In this document: in pieces, positions 19,856 through 28,561 of the stretch
How the letters are laid out: each line of letters opens with the position of its first letter
How positions within the stretch are numbered: position 1 is the stretch's first letter
Assembly (NCBI GenBank): GCA_002737445.1
Contig: NSIR01000004.1
Location: 1-64,000 of the forward strand
Reading direction: 5' to 3'
Origin: Nitrosarchaeum sp.
GTDB taxonomy: Archaea; Thermoproteota; Nitrososphaeria; Nitrososphaerales; Nitrosopumilaceae
Length of the DNA: 64,000 bases
Notes under the pieces: model-generated
Seen by the model: the letters and a program-made list of their open reading frames with translations, nothing else
What the model was told of the DNA's origin: nothing
Database searches by the model: none
Made by a program: the position numbers and the translations under genes

Positions 19856-19993
19856 TTAGTGACTATGTCCACAGCCACAAGAATCATGACTTTCACTTCC
19901 ATGAGATTCATTTCCTGCACATCTGGAACATTTGTCTGCTCCAGTTGGAGAAAAGAAACCAATCCCGCATGATACGCATTTCATATTTGACAT
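19856..19993 (-). CDS. 45-residue zinc-binding protein
   Basis: Starts at an ATG at 19993 and reads MSNMKCVSCGIGFFSP, then CSRC, then a His/Ser/Cys tail ending CGCGHSH. Two CxxC pairs form a zinc ribbon, and the His-rich end could bind another metal. It is the only clear gene in the roughly 360 bases between argS and the tRNA methyltransferase gene. Confidence 0.7.
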   Translation of the reverse strand: MSNMKCVSCGIGFFSPTGADKCSRCAGNESHGSESHDSCGCGHSH

Positions 19994-20127
19994 AATACGA
20001 GTAACTAATTGCCGTATTTATTTAATACGATTTATGTGAAATCTTGTAAATAAAATTAATTTGCGTCAATTTTACATCTATATGTGATATCAGTTAGGTT
20101 CTTATCTAAAATTTTTAGAAAAAATGC

Positions 20128-20991
20128 ATGGCTAAGATTAAACAAAATTCATATGTTTTATTTTATTATAATGCATCTAAAAAATGGCTTGTTAAAATAT
20201 CTAAAAAAGAATCGCTTCATACCCATATAGGCGTAATTAAACATGCAGATGCTCTAGGAAAAGAATTCGGTTCTAGATTAACAACTAACAAAGACAAGTA
20301 TGTGTATCTAATTGAACCTACAATGTATGATCATGTTATGAAACTTCAACATGGCACACAAATTGTATATCCGAAAGATATAGGTTACATTATTGCAAGA
20401 GCTGGTATTGGAAATGGTCAAAAGATTTTAGAAATTGGCACTGGTAGCGGTTCTCTTACATCATTTATTGCAAGTGTAATAAAACCAAAAGGACATGTAT
20501 ACACTTTTGATGTTGATGAAAATTTTATGAAAATAGCTGAAAAAAATATCAAAAAAGCTGGAATGTCAAAATATGTCACACAACAAAATTTAGATTTAAA
20601 AGTTGCAAAAAAAATGCCACTTGAAGAAGTTGATGTGGCTCTAATTGATCTTGGTGATCCTTGGACTGTACTTCCACAAGTTAGAAAAATGCTAAAGGGT
20701 AGCGGTTCTCTTTTTGCAATTTGTCCAACTATGAATCAACTAGAAAAATTAACAATTGCATTAGTCGAAAATGAATTTACTGATATTGAATCTACTGAAC
20801 ATATTATTAGGACGATTGAAGCACGTGAAGGAAAAACTAGGCACTCTTTTCAAGGAATAGGTCATACTACCTATCTATGCTATGCTCGAAAAGCATTTTT
20901 CGGTAGAGGTACAAAGAAAAAATCAGTCCCTGCAACTTTTGAAGAAATTGCGATTCAAGATGATGCTGAAAATGATGAAAAATCTACATGA
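20128..20991 (+). CDS. trmI: tRNA (adenine-58-N1)-methyltransferase TrmI
   Basis: 287 residues. An N-terminal beta domain of about 80 residues (TIGVIKH-like region HTHIGVIKHADALG) precedes a Rossmann methyltransferase fold. The SAM motif is EIGTGSGSLTSF near residue 97, the acidic loop is YTFDVDENFM near residue 127, and the catalytic-side motif is VDVALIDLGDPW near residue 169. TrmI makes m1A58 in the T-loop, which stabilises tRNA. The C-terminus ends in an acidic tail. Promoter position was not resolved. Confidence 0.88.
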   Translation: MAKIKQNSYVLFYYNASKKWLVKISKKESLHTHIGVIKHADALGKEFGSRLTTNKDKYVYLIEPTMYDHVMKLQHGTQIVYPKDIGYIIARAGIGNGQKILEIGTGSGSLTSFIASVIKPKGHVYTFDVDENFMKIAEKNIKKAGMSKYVTQQNLDLKVAKKMPLEEVDVALIDLGDPWTVLPQVRKMLKGSGSLFAICPTMNQLEKLTIALVENEFTDIESTEHIIRTIEAREGKTRHSFQGIGHTTYLCYARKAFFGRGTKKKSVPATFEEIAIQDDAENDEKST

Positions 20992-21049
20992 TTTTAAATT
21001 TTTCTAGTTAAAACAAGATTTATCCAGTCATTATTTACTATATTTTGTA

Positions 21050-21913
21050 ATGACTAGGAGAACATTACAAATCACAGATGTAAAAAAATTCATACCTGCA
21101 AGAAAAGTAAATTCACACAAAGGTGATAATGGAATTACATTAGTTATTGGTGGTAGTTTTATTTATCATGGAGCCCCAATTTTATCTTCAATTGCTGCAT
21201 TGAGGTCTGGTGTTGATCTAGTGTATACTTCAGTTCCAAAAATTAATGTGTCTGCAACTCGTGCAATATCTCCAAATCTTATCGTGATTCCACTAGTTGA
21301 TCAAAAATTAACCCGCGGTGCTGTGAACAAACTTCTTGGTTTGATTCCATCAAAATTAGATTCTGCAACAATTGGAATGGGTCTTGCAGTGCAAGATCGA
21401 GAGGCATTACTGCTTTTAATTAAATCACTTTTGGATAGAGACATTCGACTTTCATTGGATGCAAGTGCTCTTGTTCCTGAAATATTGCCTATTTTATCTG
21501 ATAAAAATGTCGTAGTCACACCCCATGCCGGAGAGTTCAAGCATTTATTTGGAACGACTCCAACAGATTCAAAAAAAGAACGTATTATGCTAGTTGAAAA
21601 AAATGCTAAAGATTACGGAATTACTGTTTTACTCAAAGGTGCAACTGATATTATTTCTAATGGTGATACCACATATCTTAACGAAAAAAAAATACCCGCA
21701 ATGACGGTAGGTGGTACAGGTGATGTTTTATCTGGATTGGTTGCAGGAATGCTTGCAAAAAATCGTAATACTTTGGAATCTGCAGCGGCTGCAACTTTCA
21801 TCAATGGATTAGCTGGAAAAGCCACTCAAAAAAAGTTTGGATTACACATGACTGCAATGGATCTATTAGATGAAATTCCAAATACAATGAAACCCTTTGA
21901 TAGAATTGTATGA
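21050..21913 (+). CDS. nnrD: ADP-dependent NAD(P)H-hydrate dehydratase
   Basis: 287 residues, a stand-alone YjeF C-terminal (carbohydrate-kinase-like) domain without the epimerase half usually fused to it. Landmarks are NSHKGDNGITLVIGGS near residue 22, DASALVPE near residue 142, VVTPHAGEFKHLFG near residue 155 and TVGGTGDVLSGLVAGML near residue 219. It repairs hydrated NADH and NADPH. It overlaps the following M20 peptidase gene by four bases (ATGA), so the pair is co-translated. Confidence 0.88.
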   Translation: MTRRTLQITDVKKFIPARKVNSHKGDNGITLVIGGSFIYHGAPILSSIAALRSGVDLVYTSVPKINVSATRAISPNLIVIPLVDQKLTRGAVNKLLGLIPSKLDSATIGMGLAVQDREALLLLIKSLLDRDIRLSLDASALVPEILPILSDKNVVVTPHAGEFKHLFGTTPTDSKKERIMLVEKNAKDYGITVLLKGATDIISNGDTTYLNEKKIPAMTVGGTGDVLSGLVAGMLAKNRNTLESAAAATFINGLAGKATQKKFGLHMTAMDLLDEIPNTMKPFDRIV

Positions 21914-23268
21914 GTAAATTGTCCACTTTTAAGTACGTTGATTCTCATATGCCTAATCTGATTTTTGATTTACAAACACTAATTCGACAACCAAGTATAT
22001 CTGCAAAAAATGAAGGCATTGAAAAATGTTCACATCTAGTAAAAAAAACACTAGAAAAATCAGGAATTAAATCTGAAATACTAAAAATAAAAAATGCCGC
22101 ACCAATAGTTTATGGTGAAATAAAATCAAAACAAAATCCACGTAAAACTTTGATGTTTTATAATCACTATGATGTTCAACCGGTTGAACCTTTTGAATTA
22201 TGGGACGACCACCCATTCAGTGGAAAAATTAAAGGAAATAAAATATTTGGTAGAGGTGCATCTGATGATAAGGGTGAATTAATTACCCGAATAAAAGCAG
22301 TTGAAGCACATCTAAAAACCAATGGAGATGTTCCTTGCAATATTAAATTTGTAATTGAAGGTGAAGAGGAAACTGGCAGTGCACACATTAATCAATATTT
22401 AAAAAAATTTAAAAATAAATTTTCATGCGATGGCGTAATCTGGGAATTCGGATATGTTGATTCACAAAATAGGCCAATTATCGGTCTTGGAATGAAAGGA
22501 TTGTTGTACGTTGAATTATCTGTAAGAGAATCAATTCGTGATGCACATTCAAGCTTGGCTGTTTTAATAAAAAATCCTGCATGGCGATTAATTGAAGCAC
22601 TACAAACACTTAGGGATTCAAATGGAAAAATTTTGATTAAAGATTGGTATAAAGAAATGACTAAACTATCAAAAAGTGATTTAGAAATAATATCTAGAGA
22701 GCCTTTTGATGAAAAATCATTTAAAAAAGAATTTGGAATTAATTCATTTGTTGATAACCTACATGGTTTGAATGCCAAAAAAGCTCTTGTTGGAGGTGCT
22801 ACTTGCAATATAGCTGGCTTTATTTCAGGGTATATTGCAAATGGTGCAAAAACTGTACTTCCAGGAGAGGCGTTAGTAAAAATTGACTTTAGATTGGTTC
22901 CAAAAATGGATCCAAAAAAACAATTTCATAGATTAAAAAAACATTTGAAATCAAAAGGATACGGGGATATTAAAATTAAAATTTTCCACGGTGAATCTGC
23001 TGCTAGAACAAATCCAACAGATCCATTTGTTTCAAAAGTAAAGGAATCGGCAGATCATGTATTTGGAAAATCAATTTTGAATGTCTCCAATGCTGGTACT
23101 GGACCAATGCATTCTTTTGTAAATATTTTAAATGCCCCATGCATCTCTATTGGCAGCACATACATGTTTTCTAGAATTCATTCACCTAATGAATTCACTC
23201 GAATCGATTTATTGAAAAAAACTACAAAATGTATTTGTCTTATTATGGAAAAATTTGGAAATGATTAG
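21910..23268 (+). CDS. M20 family metallopeptidase
   Basis: 452 residues of the dipeptidase/ArgE/DapE/CPG2 group. Metal-binding sites are seen in NHYDVQPVEPFELW near residue 83, GRGASDDKGE near residue 114, and EGEEETGS near residue 152 with the catalytic Glu. A dimerisation insert follows (IRDAHSSLA near residue 212), and a final metal His is probably in RIHSPNEF near residue 422. It is cytoplasmic and likely cleaves dipeptides or deacylates amino acids. Translation is coupled to nnrD. Confidence 0.88.
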   Translation: MSKLSTFKYVDSHMPNLIFDLQTLIRQPSISAKNEGIEKCSHLVKKTLEKSGIKSEILKIKNAAPIVYGEIKSKQNPRKTLMFYNHYDVQPVEPFELWDDHPFSGKIKGNKIFGRGASDDKGELITRIKAVEAHLKTNGDVPCNIKFVIEGEEETGSAHINQYLKKFKNKFSCDGVIWEFGYVDSQNRPIIGLGMKGLLYVELSVRESIRDAHSSLAVLIKNPAWRLIEALQTLRDSNGKILIKDWYKEMTKLSKSDLEIISREPFDEKSFKKEFGINSFVDNLHGLNAKKALVGGATCNIAGFISGYIANGAKTVLPGEALVKIDFRLVPKMDPKKQFHRLKKHLKSKGYGDIKIKIFHGESAARTNPTDPFVSKVKESADHVFGKSILNVSNAGTGPMHSFVNILNAPCISIGSTYMFSRIHSPNEFTRIDLLKKTTKCICLIMEKFGND

Positions 23269-23684
23269 TGTACATAACTTGGTAATTTTTTTATAATTTG
23301 TGCAAGTGATATTTTTCCAGGACCTGCAGTAATTATTACCAGTGATGCGGCAAGTAATATGAGATCCAATTCATATCCTCCCTGACCAATTAAATTAGTT
23401 GCTTTTTTCACATAAAATATTGCACCAAGCATGATTACACATAACATAGATGCAGAAACACGTGTTAGAATTCCAGTAATTAATAATATCCCTGGAATAA
23501 TTTCTGCCAATGCAATTGGTATCTGCATTTCTGGTGCAAATCCCAACTGTCCTGTTAGAAATCCAATAAATTGTGGATTTAGTTTTCCTAGACCATGTGC
23601 TAAAAAAATCACTCCTACAGACGCTCTTAATCCAAAATTAGTAATGTCATTTAATTTTGTTTTACTGATGATGGCATCTGTCAA
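23265..23684 (-). CDS. DoxX family membrane protein
   Basis: 139 residues with four transmembrane helices. The DoxX-like signature RASVGVIFLAHGLGKL is near residue 19, and IALAEIIPGILLITGILTRV near residue 57. DoxX proteins occur in redox and oxidative-stress membrane complexes and as a subunit of a thiosulfate:quinone oxidoreductase in Acidianus; the role here is unknown. It overlaps the M20 stop by four bases in convergent orientation. Confidence 0.82.
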   Translation of the reverse strand: MTDAIISKTKLNDITNFGLRASVGVIFLAHGLGKLNPQFIGFLTGQLGFAPEMQIPIALAEIIPGILLITGILTRVSASMLCVIMLGAIFYVKKATNLIGQGGYELDLILLAASLVIITAGPGKISLAQIIKKLPSYVH

Positions 23685-23771
23685 TTCACAAACTTGATTA
23701 TCATTCTATAAAAATTGGCCTTTTTCTATAATCTCAGAAAGCCCTTTATTATGCCCTCAGTAAGTTGAGAT

Positions 23772-24365
23772 ATGTCCATGTATATGCCAGGCGCGACGGC
23801 TGTGGGAATTACTTTTGATGGCGGTATTGTTCTTGCAAGTGAAAAAAGGATCGCATTTGGTAATTTTCTTGTAAGTAAATCCTCAAAAAAGACCTTTTCA
23901 ATCACTTCAAAAGTCGGTGCATCTTGTGCTGGTCTTGTGGCTGATATGCAGATTTTAACATTACAAATTGCCGCATTAGCAAAAATTAGAAAAATGGAAC
24001 TTAAACGTGATGTTCCTCCAAACACTATCGCAAAAATGATGTCAAATATGATGTATGAACGAAGATACTTTCCATTACTGACTCAAGTTATTGTTGGCGG
24101 TGTGGTTGACAAACCTATTTTGTATACATTAGACCCATTGGGTTCTGTTCTTCCAGATGATTATGCAGCAGTTGGTACAGGCGCTGAAATGGCATTAGGA
24201 GTTTTAGATCCACAATTCAAAGAAAATATGACTCAAGAGGATGCAATTGATTTAGCAAAAAGAGCAGTACGAGCTGCAATACTACGAGATTCTGCAAGTG
24301 GAGATGGATTAGATATTCTTGTTATCACCAAAGACGGAACAAAAGAATTTACAGAAAAAATCTAA
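23772..24365 (+). CDS. psmB: Proteasome beta subunit lacking catalytic Thr1
   Basis: 197 residues, clearly a 20S beta-type subunit (VGITFDGGIVLASEKR, GLVADMQ, VGTGAEMALGVL, RDSASGDGLDILVI). At the processing junction the sequence is PGATAVGI, where active archaeal subunits read GTTTVGI, so the position of the nucleophile Thr1 is Ala. Glu17 and Lys33 equivalents (ASEKR; SSKKT) are kept. The propeptide is only 7 residues. It is probably a structural, non-catalytic beta subunit that pairs with a catalytic one elsewhere. A TATA-like ctttatta lies about 25 bases upstream, consistent with a leaderless transcript. Confidence 0.85.
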   Translation: MSMYMPGATAVGITFDGGIVLASEKRIAFGNFLVSKSSKKTFSITSKVGASCAGLVADMQILTLQIAALAKIRKMELKRDVPPNTIAKMMSNMMYERRYFPLLTQVIVGGVVDKPILYTLDPLGSVLPDDYAAVGTGAEMALGVLDPQFKENMTQEDAIDLAKRAVRAAILRDSASGDGLDILVITKDGTKEFTEKI

Positions 24366-24470
24366 TCTTTGTAATAACTGTATTTTCATAATTAAAATTT
24401 ATCTGTTCTATTTTTTTTGTGTTACAATTATTTTGATTTTACTAAATAATTTTAATTAGATTAAAACAAA

Positions 24471-24947
24471 TTAATTGTTAATAGTTTTTCCAATCTCCCA
24501 AAATTTATCTGAAATATAGTGGATGTTTTTTATAATTTCTCCTTTTTCCATATTTTTTAAATCTGAGCTTGAAACAAGTGCTTTTCCAACGGCAATAAAT
24601 TTATGTTGTGATTCTTCAATCACACAAACAATTTTTTCTTTTTCAAATTCACTATGATTTTTAATTCCAGGGCGCATGACGTTTGCTCCCTTACACATGA
24701 ATTTGACAGCTCCCATATCCACTGTAACATGAGGGAATTTTTCAAGCATTTCTATTTCTGATAAAAATGGGATATACTCGTCATTAACCTTTAAAATTTT
24801 TATCCCCTGACCCATAATTATTTGTGCATCATCTGCAATTTCATGTACTTTTAGATTTTTTATTTTAGGAAATTGAATTCCCCATTTCTCTGAAACAATT
24901 TTAAGGAATGTGACTGTTTCACTTTTTGAAATTAAATTTGATTTCAA
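24471..24947 (-). CDS. PUA-domain RNA-binding protein
   Basis: 158 residues. The C-terminal half is a PUA domain with VTVDMGAVKFMCKGANVMRP and GKALVSSSDLKNMEKG. The N-terminal half matches the pre-PUA region of the MCT-1/Tma20 family. In eukaryotes these proteins work in translation initiation and recycling; archaeal members are likely tRNA or ribosome binding. It overlaps hom by four bases and is read after it. Confidence 0.8.
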   Translation of the reverse strand: MKSNLISKSETVTFLKIVSEKWGIQFPKIKNLKVHEIADDAQIIMGQGIKILKVNDEYIPFLSEIEMLEKFPHVTVDMGAVKFMCKGANVMRPGIKNHSEFEKEKIVCVIEESQHKFIAVGKALVSSSDLKNMEKGEIIKNIHYISDKFWEIGKTINN

Positions 24948-25954
24948 ATTTTTGCAATCTCTTGTCTTATCTCTAACAAATCTCTAAGAATTGAACTTGC
25001 CGTTTCTATACCTCCTGCACCTTTACCAATAATTGTTTGAGTTCCAGAATGTTCAGATGTAAATGCAATTGCATTTAATGTTCCATTAACGCACAATGGA
25101 TCATCTATTGACACTTGTCGTGGTTGTACTTTTAGTTCTTTATCGCATGATGCAATTAATTTTATGCTGCAATTATTTTTTATTGCTTTTTTAATATCCT
25201 CTGTAGTTACATTGCGAATACCTTTGCAATCAATATCTGGCAATGTAACTTTCATGTCCATGACCCAATTTGCAAGTATTACTAATTTTGCAGCCGCATC
25301 TAATCCATCCAAATCTAGTGATTCATCAGCTTCAACGTATCCTTTGTCTTTTGCATCTTTTAGAGCAATATCAAATGACGATCCATTTGTCATATTCGTT
25401 AAAATATAATTGGTGGTTCCATTGAGAATGCCTGAAAAAGACATGATCCTTTCTCCTCTGAGACTGTTTTTTGCATAATCTAAAATCGGTGTTCCTCCAC
25501 CAACTGTTCCACTAAATTTAAAAATTACTTGATTATATGTTGCAAGTTCAACTAATGACGGAAATGCTAAAGCCAACGGTCCTTTATTTACTGATATTAC
25601 ATGCATTTTTCTTTTCATTGCTGTTATGATGTGTGACATTCCAGGTTCTGCATCTTTGTAGTTGCTAGCTGTAGTCTCAATCATCACATCTGCATCAATG
25701 TTTTTGATTAGATCTATTCCTGACATGTTATTTTTTATATTTCCATAATTTTTTATAGTTCCAAATTTTTTTTTTACTTCAATTAATTTTTCTAATGATA
25801 ACCCTGCCGTATCCACTGCACTCCCTTTACTATCTGACACAGCTATTATTCGTGGTTTTAATCCATATTTTGCATACAGATCATCTGATCTTGAATTCAA
25901 TAATTTTACTAGGCTTTGACCTACAACCCCAAAACCACAAAGTATTATTCTCAA
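24944..25954 (-). CDS. hom: Homoserine dehydrogenase
   Basis: 336 residues without an ACT domain. The NAD(P) motif GFGVVGQSL is near residue 7, the conserved VSVNKGPLA near residue 118, the GGGTPILDY substrate loop near residue 152, and the catalytic-region DESLDLDGLDAAAK near residue 205. It reduces aspartate semialdehyde to homoserine for threonine and methionine. The start is a TTG. The absence of an ACT regulatory domain suggests no direct threonine feedback through this chain. Confidence 0.9.
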   Translation of the reverse strand: MRIILCGFGVVGQSLVKLLNSRSDDLYAKYGLKPRIIAVSDSKGSAVDTAGLSLEKLIEVKKKFGTIKNYGNIKNNMSGIDLIKNIDADVMIETTASNYKDAEPGMSHIITAMKRKMHVISVNKGPLALAFPSLVELATYNQVIFKFSGTVGGGTPILDYAKNSLRGERIMSFSGILNGTTNYILTNMTNGSSFDIALKDAKDKGYVEADESLDLDGLDAAAKLVILANWVMDMKVTLPDIDCKGIRNVTTEDIKKAIKNNCSIKLIASCDKELKVQPRQVSIDDPLCVNGTLNAIAFTSEHSGTQTIIGKGAGGIETASSILRDLLEIRQEIAKI

Positions 25955-26070
25955 ATTTCTTCTATCCGTACTAGATTACTATTATTAGTTATTTTTTCTG
26001 TTTTCATATGTGTTTTATTAATAATTCCTGAATGCATTATCTGATCATTTCTTTGCTCAAAATGTACCAT
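25951..26070 (-). CDS. Possible 39-residue leader protein upstream of hom
   Basis: An ATG at 26070 opens a 39-codon frame whose TGA overlaps the TTG start of hom (TTGA). The peptide is polar, starts MVHFEQRNDQIMHSG and ends LVRIEEI. The overlap geometry suggests coupling or a leader peptide, but composition alone does not prove coding. Confidence 0.25.
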   Translation of the reverse strand: MVHFEQRNDQIMHSGIINKTHMKTEKITNNSNLVRIEEI

Positions 26071-26083
26071 AGCCCATCTTATT

Positions 26084-26485
26084 TTAATTATCATTCTTGT
26101 CAAGTTCAAGAGAAATTGAGTTAATACAATATCTTAGATTAGTTGGTTTTGGACCATCGTCAAATACATGACCTAAATGTGCACCACATTTTTTACAATT
26201 TACCTCTGTGCGAACCATCCCGTATTCATTATCTGATATGTATTCCATCTTTTCATCTGAAATAGGCTGCCAAAAACTTGGCCACCCAGAGCCTGAATCA
26301 TATTTTGTATCTGATTTGAATAATGATTCTCCACAGCAAACGCATTTGTACATGCCTTTTTCTTTATTGTTGTAAAATTTACCTGTAAATGGTGGCTCTG
26401 TACCTTTATTGATGCATACTTCAAATTGATCTGGTGTCAGTATTTCCTTCCATTCTTTTGATGTTTTTATAATTTTATCTACCAT
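26084..26485 (-). CDS. msrB: Peptide-methionine (R)-S-oxide reductase
   Basis: 133 residues, the usual length. Two zinc CxxC pairs are present (CVCC near residue 46, CKKC near residue 97), with SGSGWPSFWQPI near residue 68, GHVFDDGPKPTNLRYC near residue 106 and the catalytic Cys in RYCINS near residue 121. It repairs oxidised methionine in the cytoplasm. It lies 23 bases downstream of the ThyX-like gene on the same strand. Confidence 0.95.
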   Translation of the reverse strand: MVDKIIKTSKEWKEILTPDQFEVCINKGTEPPFTGKFYNNKEKGMYKCVCCGESLFKSDTKYDSGSGWPSFWQPISDEKMEYISDNEYGMVRTEVNCKKCGAHLGHVFDDGPKPTNLRYCINSISLELDKNDN

Positions 26486-26508
26486 GTTTTCTATTTTCTC
26501 TAATTCTA

Positions 26509-28185
26509 TTATATATTTTCTATTTTTTTAATATTCACTCTTTTTTCTTGTATTTTTTTTTCTGATTCAAACCTCTCCAAATCATATTCTTTCAAATCTA
26601 CAAATTTCATTATTTTACTTAAATTTGGATGAACCTTGTGTATCTCTTTGAACATTTGCTGTGCAACCCTTCTATAATCAATGTGTCCTTGTGGAATGGT
26701 TCTTAATTCTATTAAATGACATGCCTCTCGAAGATTAAATTTTATAAAATATGGATAATTATATGCAAAATTTACTACATACTGTCCTTGTTCTGGATAC
26801 TTTATTCTAATTTTATCAAATGTTTGTTTTGTTTTTTCCATACATTCTTGATAATCTTTTTGGATTCCGAGAATTTTTATTTCATCTGGAGTGTTGTATC
26901 CATGATCTGTTGTAAGTAATTGTCTTTCAAGTGTGAGTACTCTATGTCTATGAAAATCTCTAAACATTCCAAAATTATTGAGTAAATCAAATGTATAGTA
27001 TACACTTTCAAATGCCCTTGGTGGTCTATGGCGTCTATTTTGACGTAATTTAATAAATTCATTAATTATTTTTATTTTCTTTTGCTCTGATAATTTTTTT
27101 ACTTGTTGCATTATCTCATGATATGACGTGCTTGGGGATTGCTCATACATTATACTTGTAATGATTTTATCTATTGCTGTTTTTTCTAATTCGTGATCAA
27201 CTAGATGTGTTTTTACACCTAAAATTATTTTTGGTTTTATCTCTTTTGTTATTTTTTTTGATGTTTTTTTGAGTTCTTGTAAATATTTTTGTAATGCTTT
27301 TCCATATTTGTCATCTGATCTTCTGATAAAAGATTTGATAACTGTGTCTAGTTCTTTTTTGATTTTTGAGGCTAAATCTTGCTCTTCTTCCAGTTCTGAT
27401 GATTCTAGTATTGTGAGCATATACTCAAAGGCTCTACCATTGCCTGTAATTCCTACATTAGTTAGTGTTGATGCTGGTAAAATTCCACGCAAAATATCTA
27501 ATGCTTTTGCTTTTGTTGAACCATTGTAAATTATGTTTGCCGATTTAATGTCGTGCTCTTGTGTTAATTTGGAAAATGATTTTTCTATTCCTGTTTTTGA
27601 GTCTTTGAAACTATATTTTTCAATTGGATATTTTTCACGTATGTATTTTATCATGGGTTCAATATTTTTAGAGTAAATATCAAATGAAAAATTACATGTC
27701 TCTACATAATCTTCACTAAATTTTGATTTCATTAATGTAGGTTCTTTATAGAATCTATATTCTCCATTTATTTTTTTATTCCATGCTACATACCTTGATG
27801 ATTTTTCTAAATATGATAGTCCTATTCTTCTATCTTCTATTTTTTTAACTGCAATATTCGAGAGTCCCTCAATTGCAATTTGTGCCTCCCCTAATTCTGC
27901 AACAGAATCATCACCGTATTCTAAAAGTACTTTATTGTAAAATTCATCACCTCTATTTTTATTTTGTAAAAACTCATCCAAAAATATTCTACGCATACTC
28001 TTGTCTGTTCTGCTGTATCTTGACATTAGTGCACCCCGATCAACTTGTCTTGGTGTAGTTATCGCAAATACATTATCGTCTGTATTTGAAAAATGATTTA
28101 GAATAACTTTTTTTTCTTTAATTGAAAATTCTGACAATGTTTTTTCTTGTTTTTCAATTATTAATAGTCTATTTCTTTTTTCCAA
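26509..28185 (-). CDS. Tandem ThyX-like protein
   Basis: 558 residues, about twice the length of a flavin-dependent thymidylate synthase, with two ThyX-like halves. The first half has [17 protein letters not shown] near residue 94 and [15 protein letters not shown] near residue 118, where the flavin motif RHRxxS is degraded to DRRIGLS. The second half has [15 protein letters not shown] at 410-424: the RHR is present, but the Ser of the canonical RHRx7S is not at the expected place. It may be a catalytically altered paralogue. It overlaps the following upstream gene by 17 bases. Confidence 0.7.
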   Translation of the reverse strand: MEKRNRLLIIEKQEKTLSEFSIKEKKVILNHFSNTDDNVFAITTPRQVDRGALMSRYSRTDKSMRRIFLDEFLQNKNRGDEFYNKVLLEYGDDSVAELGEAQIAIEGLSNIAVKKIEDRRIGLSYLEKSSRYVAWNKKINGEYRFYKEPTLMKSKFSEDYVETCNFSFDIYSKNIEPMIKYIREKYPIEKYSFKDSKTGIEKSFSKLTQEHDIKSANIIYNGSTKAKALDILRGILPASTLTNVGITGNGRAFEYMLTILESSELEEEQDLASKIKKELDTVIKSFIRRSDDKYGKALQKYLQELKKTSKKITKEIKPKIILGVKTHLVDHELEKTAIDKIITSIMYEQSPSTSYHEIMQQVKKLSEQKKIKIINEFIKLRQNRRHRPPRAFESVYYTFDLLNNFGMFRDFHRHRVLTLERQLLTTDHGYNTPDEIKILGIQKDYQECMEKTKQTFDKIRIKYPEQGQYVVNFAYNYPYFIKFNLREACHLIELRTIPQGHIDYRRVAQQMFKEIHKVHPNLSKIMKFVDLKEYDLERFESEKKIQEKRVNIKKIENI

Positions 28186-28453
28186 TTTGTATTAGATCGG
28201 GGCCTTGATTTTTTTCCATTCCTTTTGTTTGCCATCTTAAAAGTACCTCTTTGAATGCATTGGCATCTCCCTCATTTTCCGTATACATTAATGCAGTTAC
28301 CCATTTGCCTTTCCCTGCTTTTCCACCCACAGAATTCATCCAAAAATCACTTGGAAGTGATTCCATAATCTTGTTGTTTGGCTCTTTTGTGATCTCTTGC
28401 CATCTTTTTGCTACAAAATTCAAAATATACTCTAGTTCTTCTTTTTGGATCAT
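28169..28453 (-). CDS. Uncharacterised 94-residue protein
   Basis: Starts at an ATG at 28453 and overlaps the start of the ThyX-like gene by 17 bases, so the two are co-transcribed. Soluble, with an aromatic and Gly-rich centre ([19 protein letters not shown]). No family recognised. The overlap suggests a partner role. Confidence 0.6.
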   Translation of the reverse strand: MIQKEELEYILNFVAKRWQEITKEPNNKIMESLPSDFWMNSVGGKAGKGKWVTALMYTENEGDANAFKEVLLRWQTKGMEKNQGPDLIQIGKKK

Positions 28454-28528
28454 ACTGTGGTATGTTTGTCACCCAATTTTAAAATTTCTACATTTATTGA
28501 ATTATTTTATTCTTGAATTGAAGATTGG

Positions 28529-28537
28529 TTTATAATA
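28529..28537 (+). promoter_or_regulatory. TATA-like box for the TerC gene
   Basis: The sequence tttataata is centred about 29 bases upstream of the TTG at 28562, the distance expected for a leaderless archaeal transcript. This supports the TTG over the ATG at 28628 as the start. Confidence 0.4.
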
Positions 28538-28561
28538 ACACGGTCTAAAAATTGAATCAAT

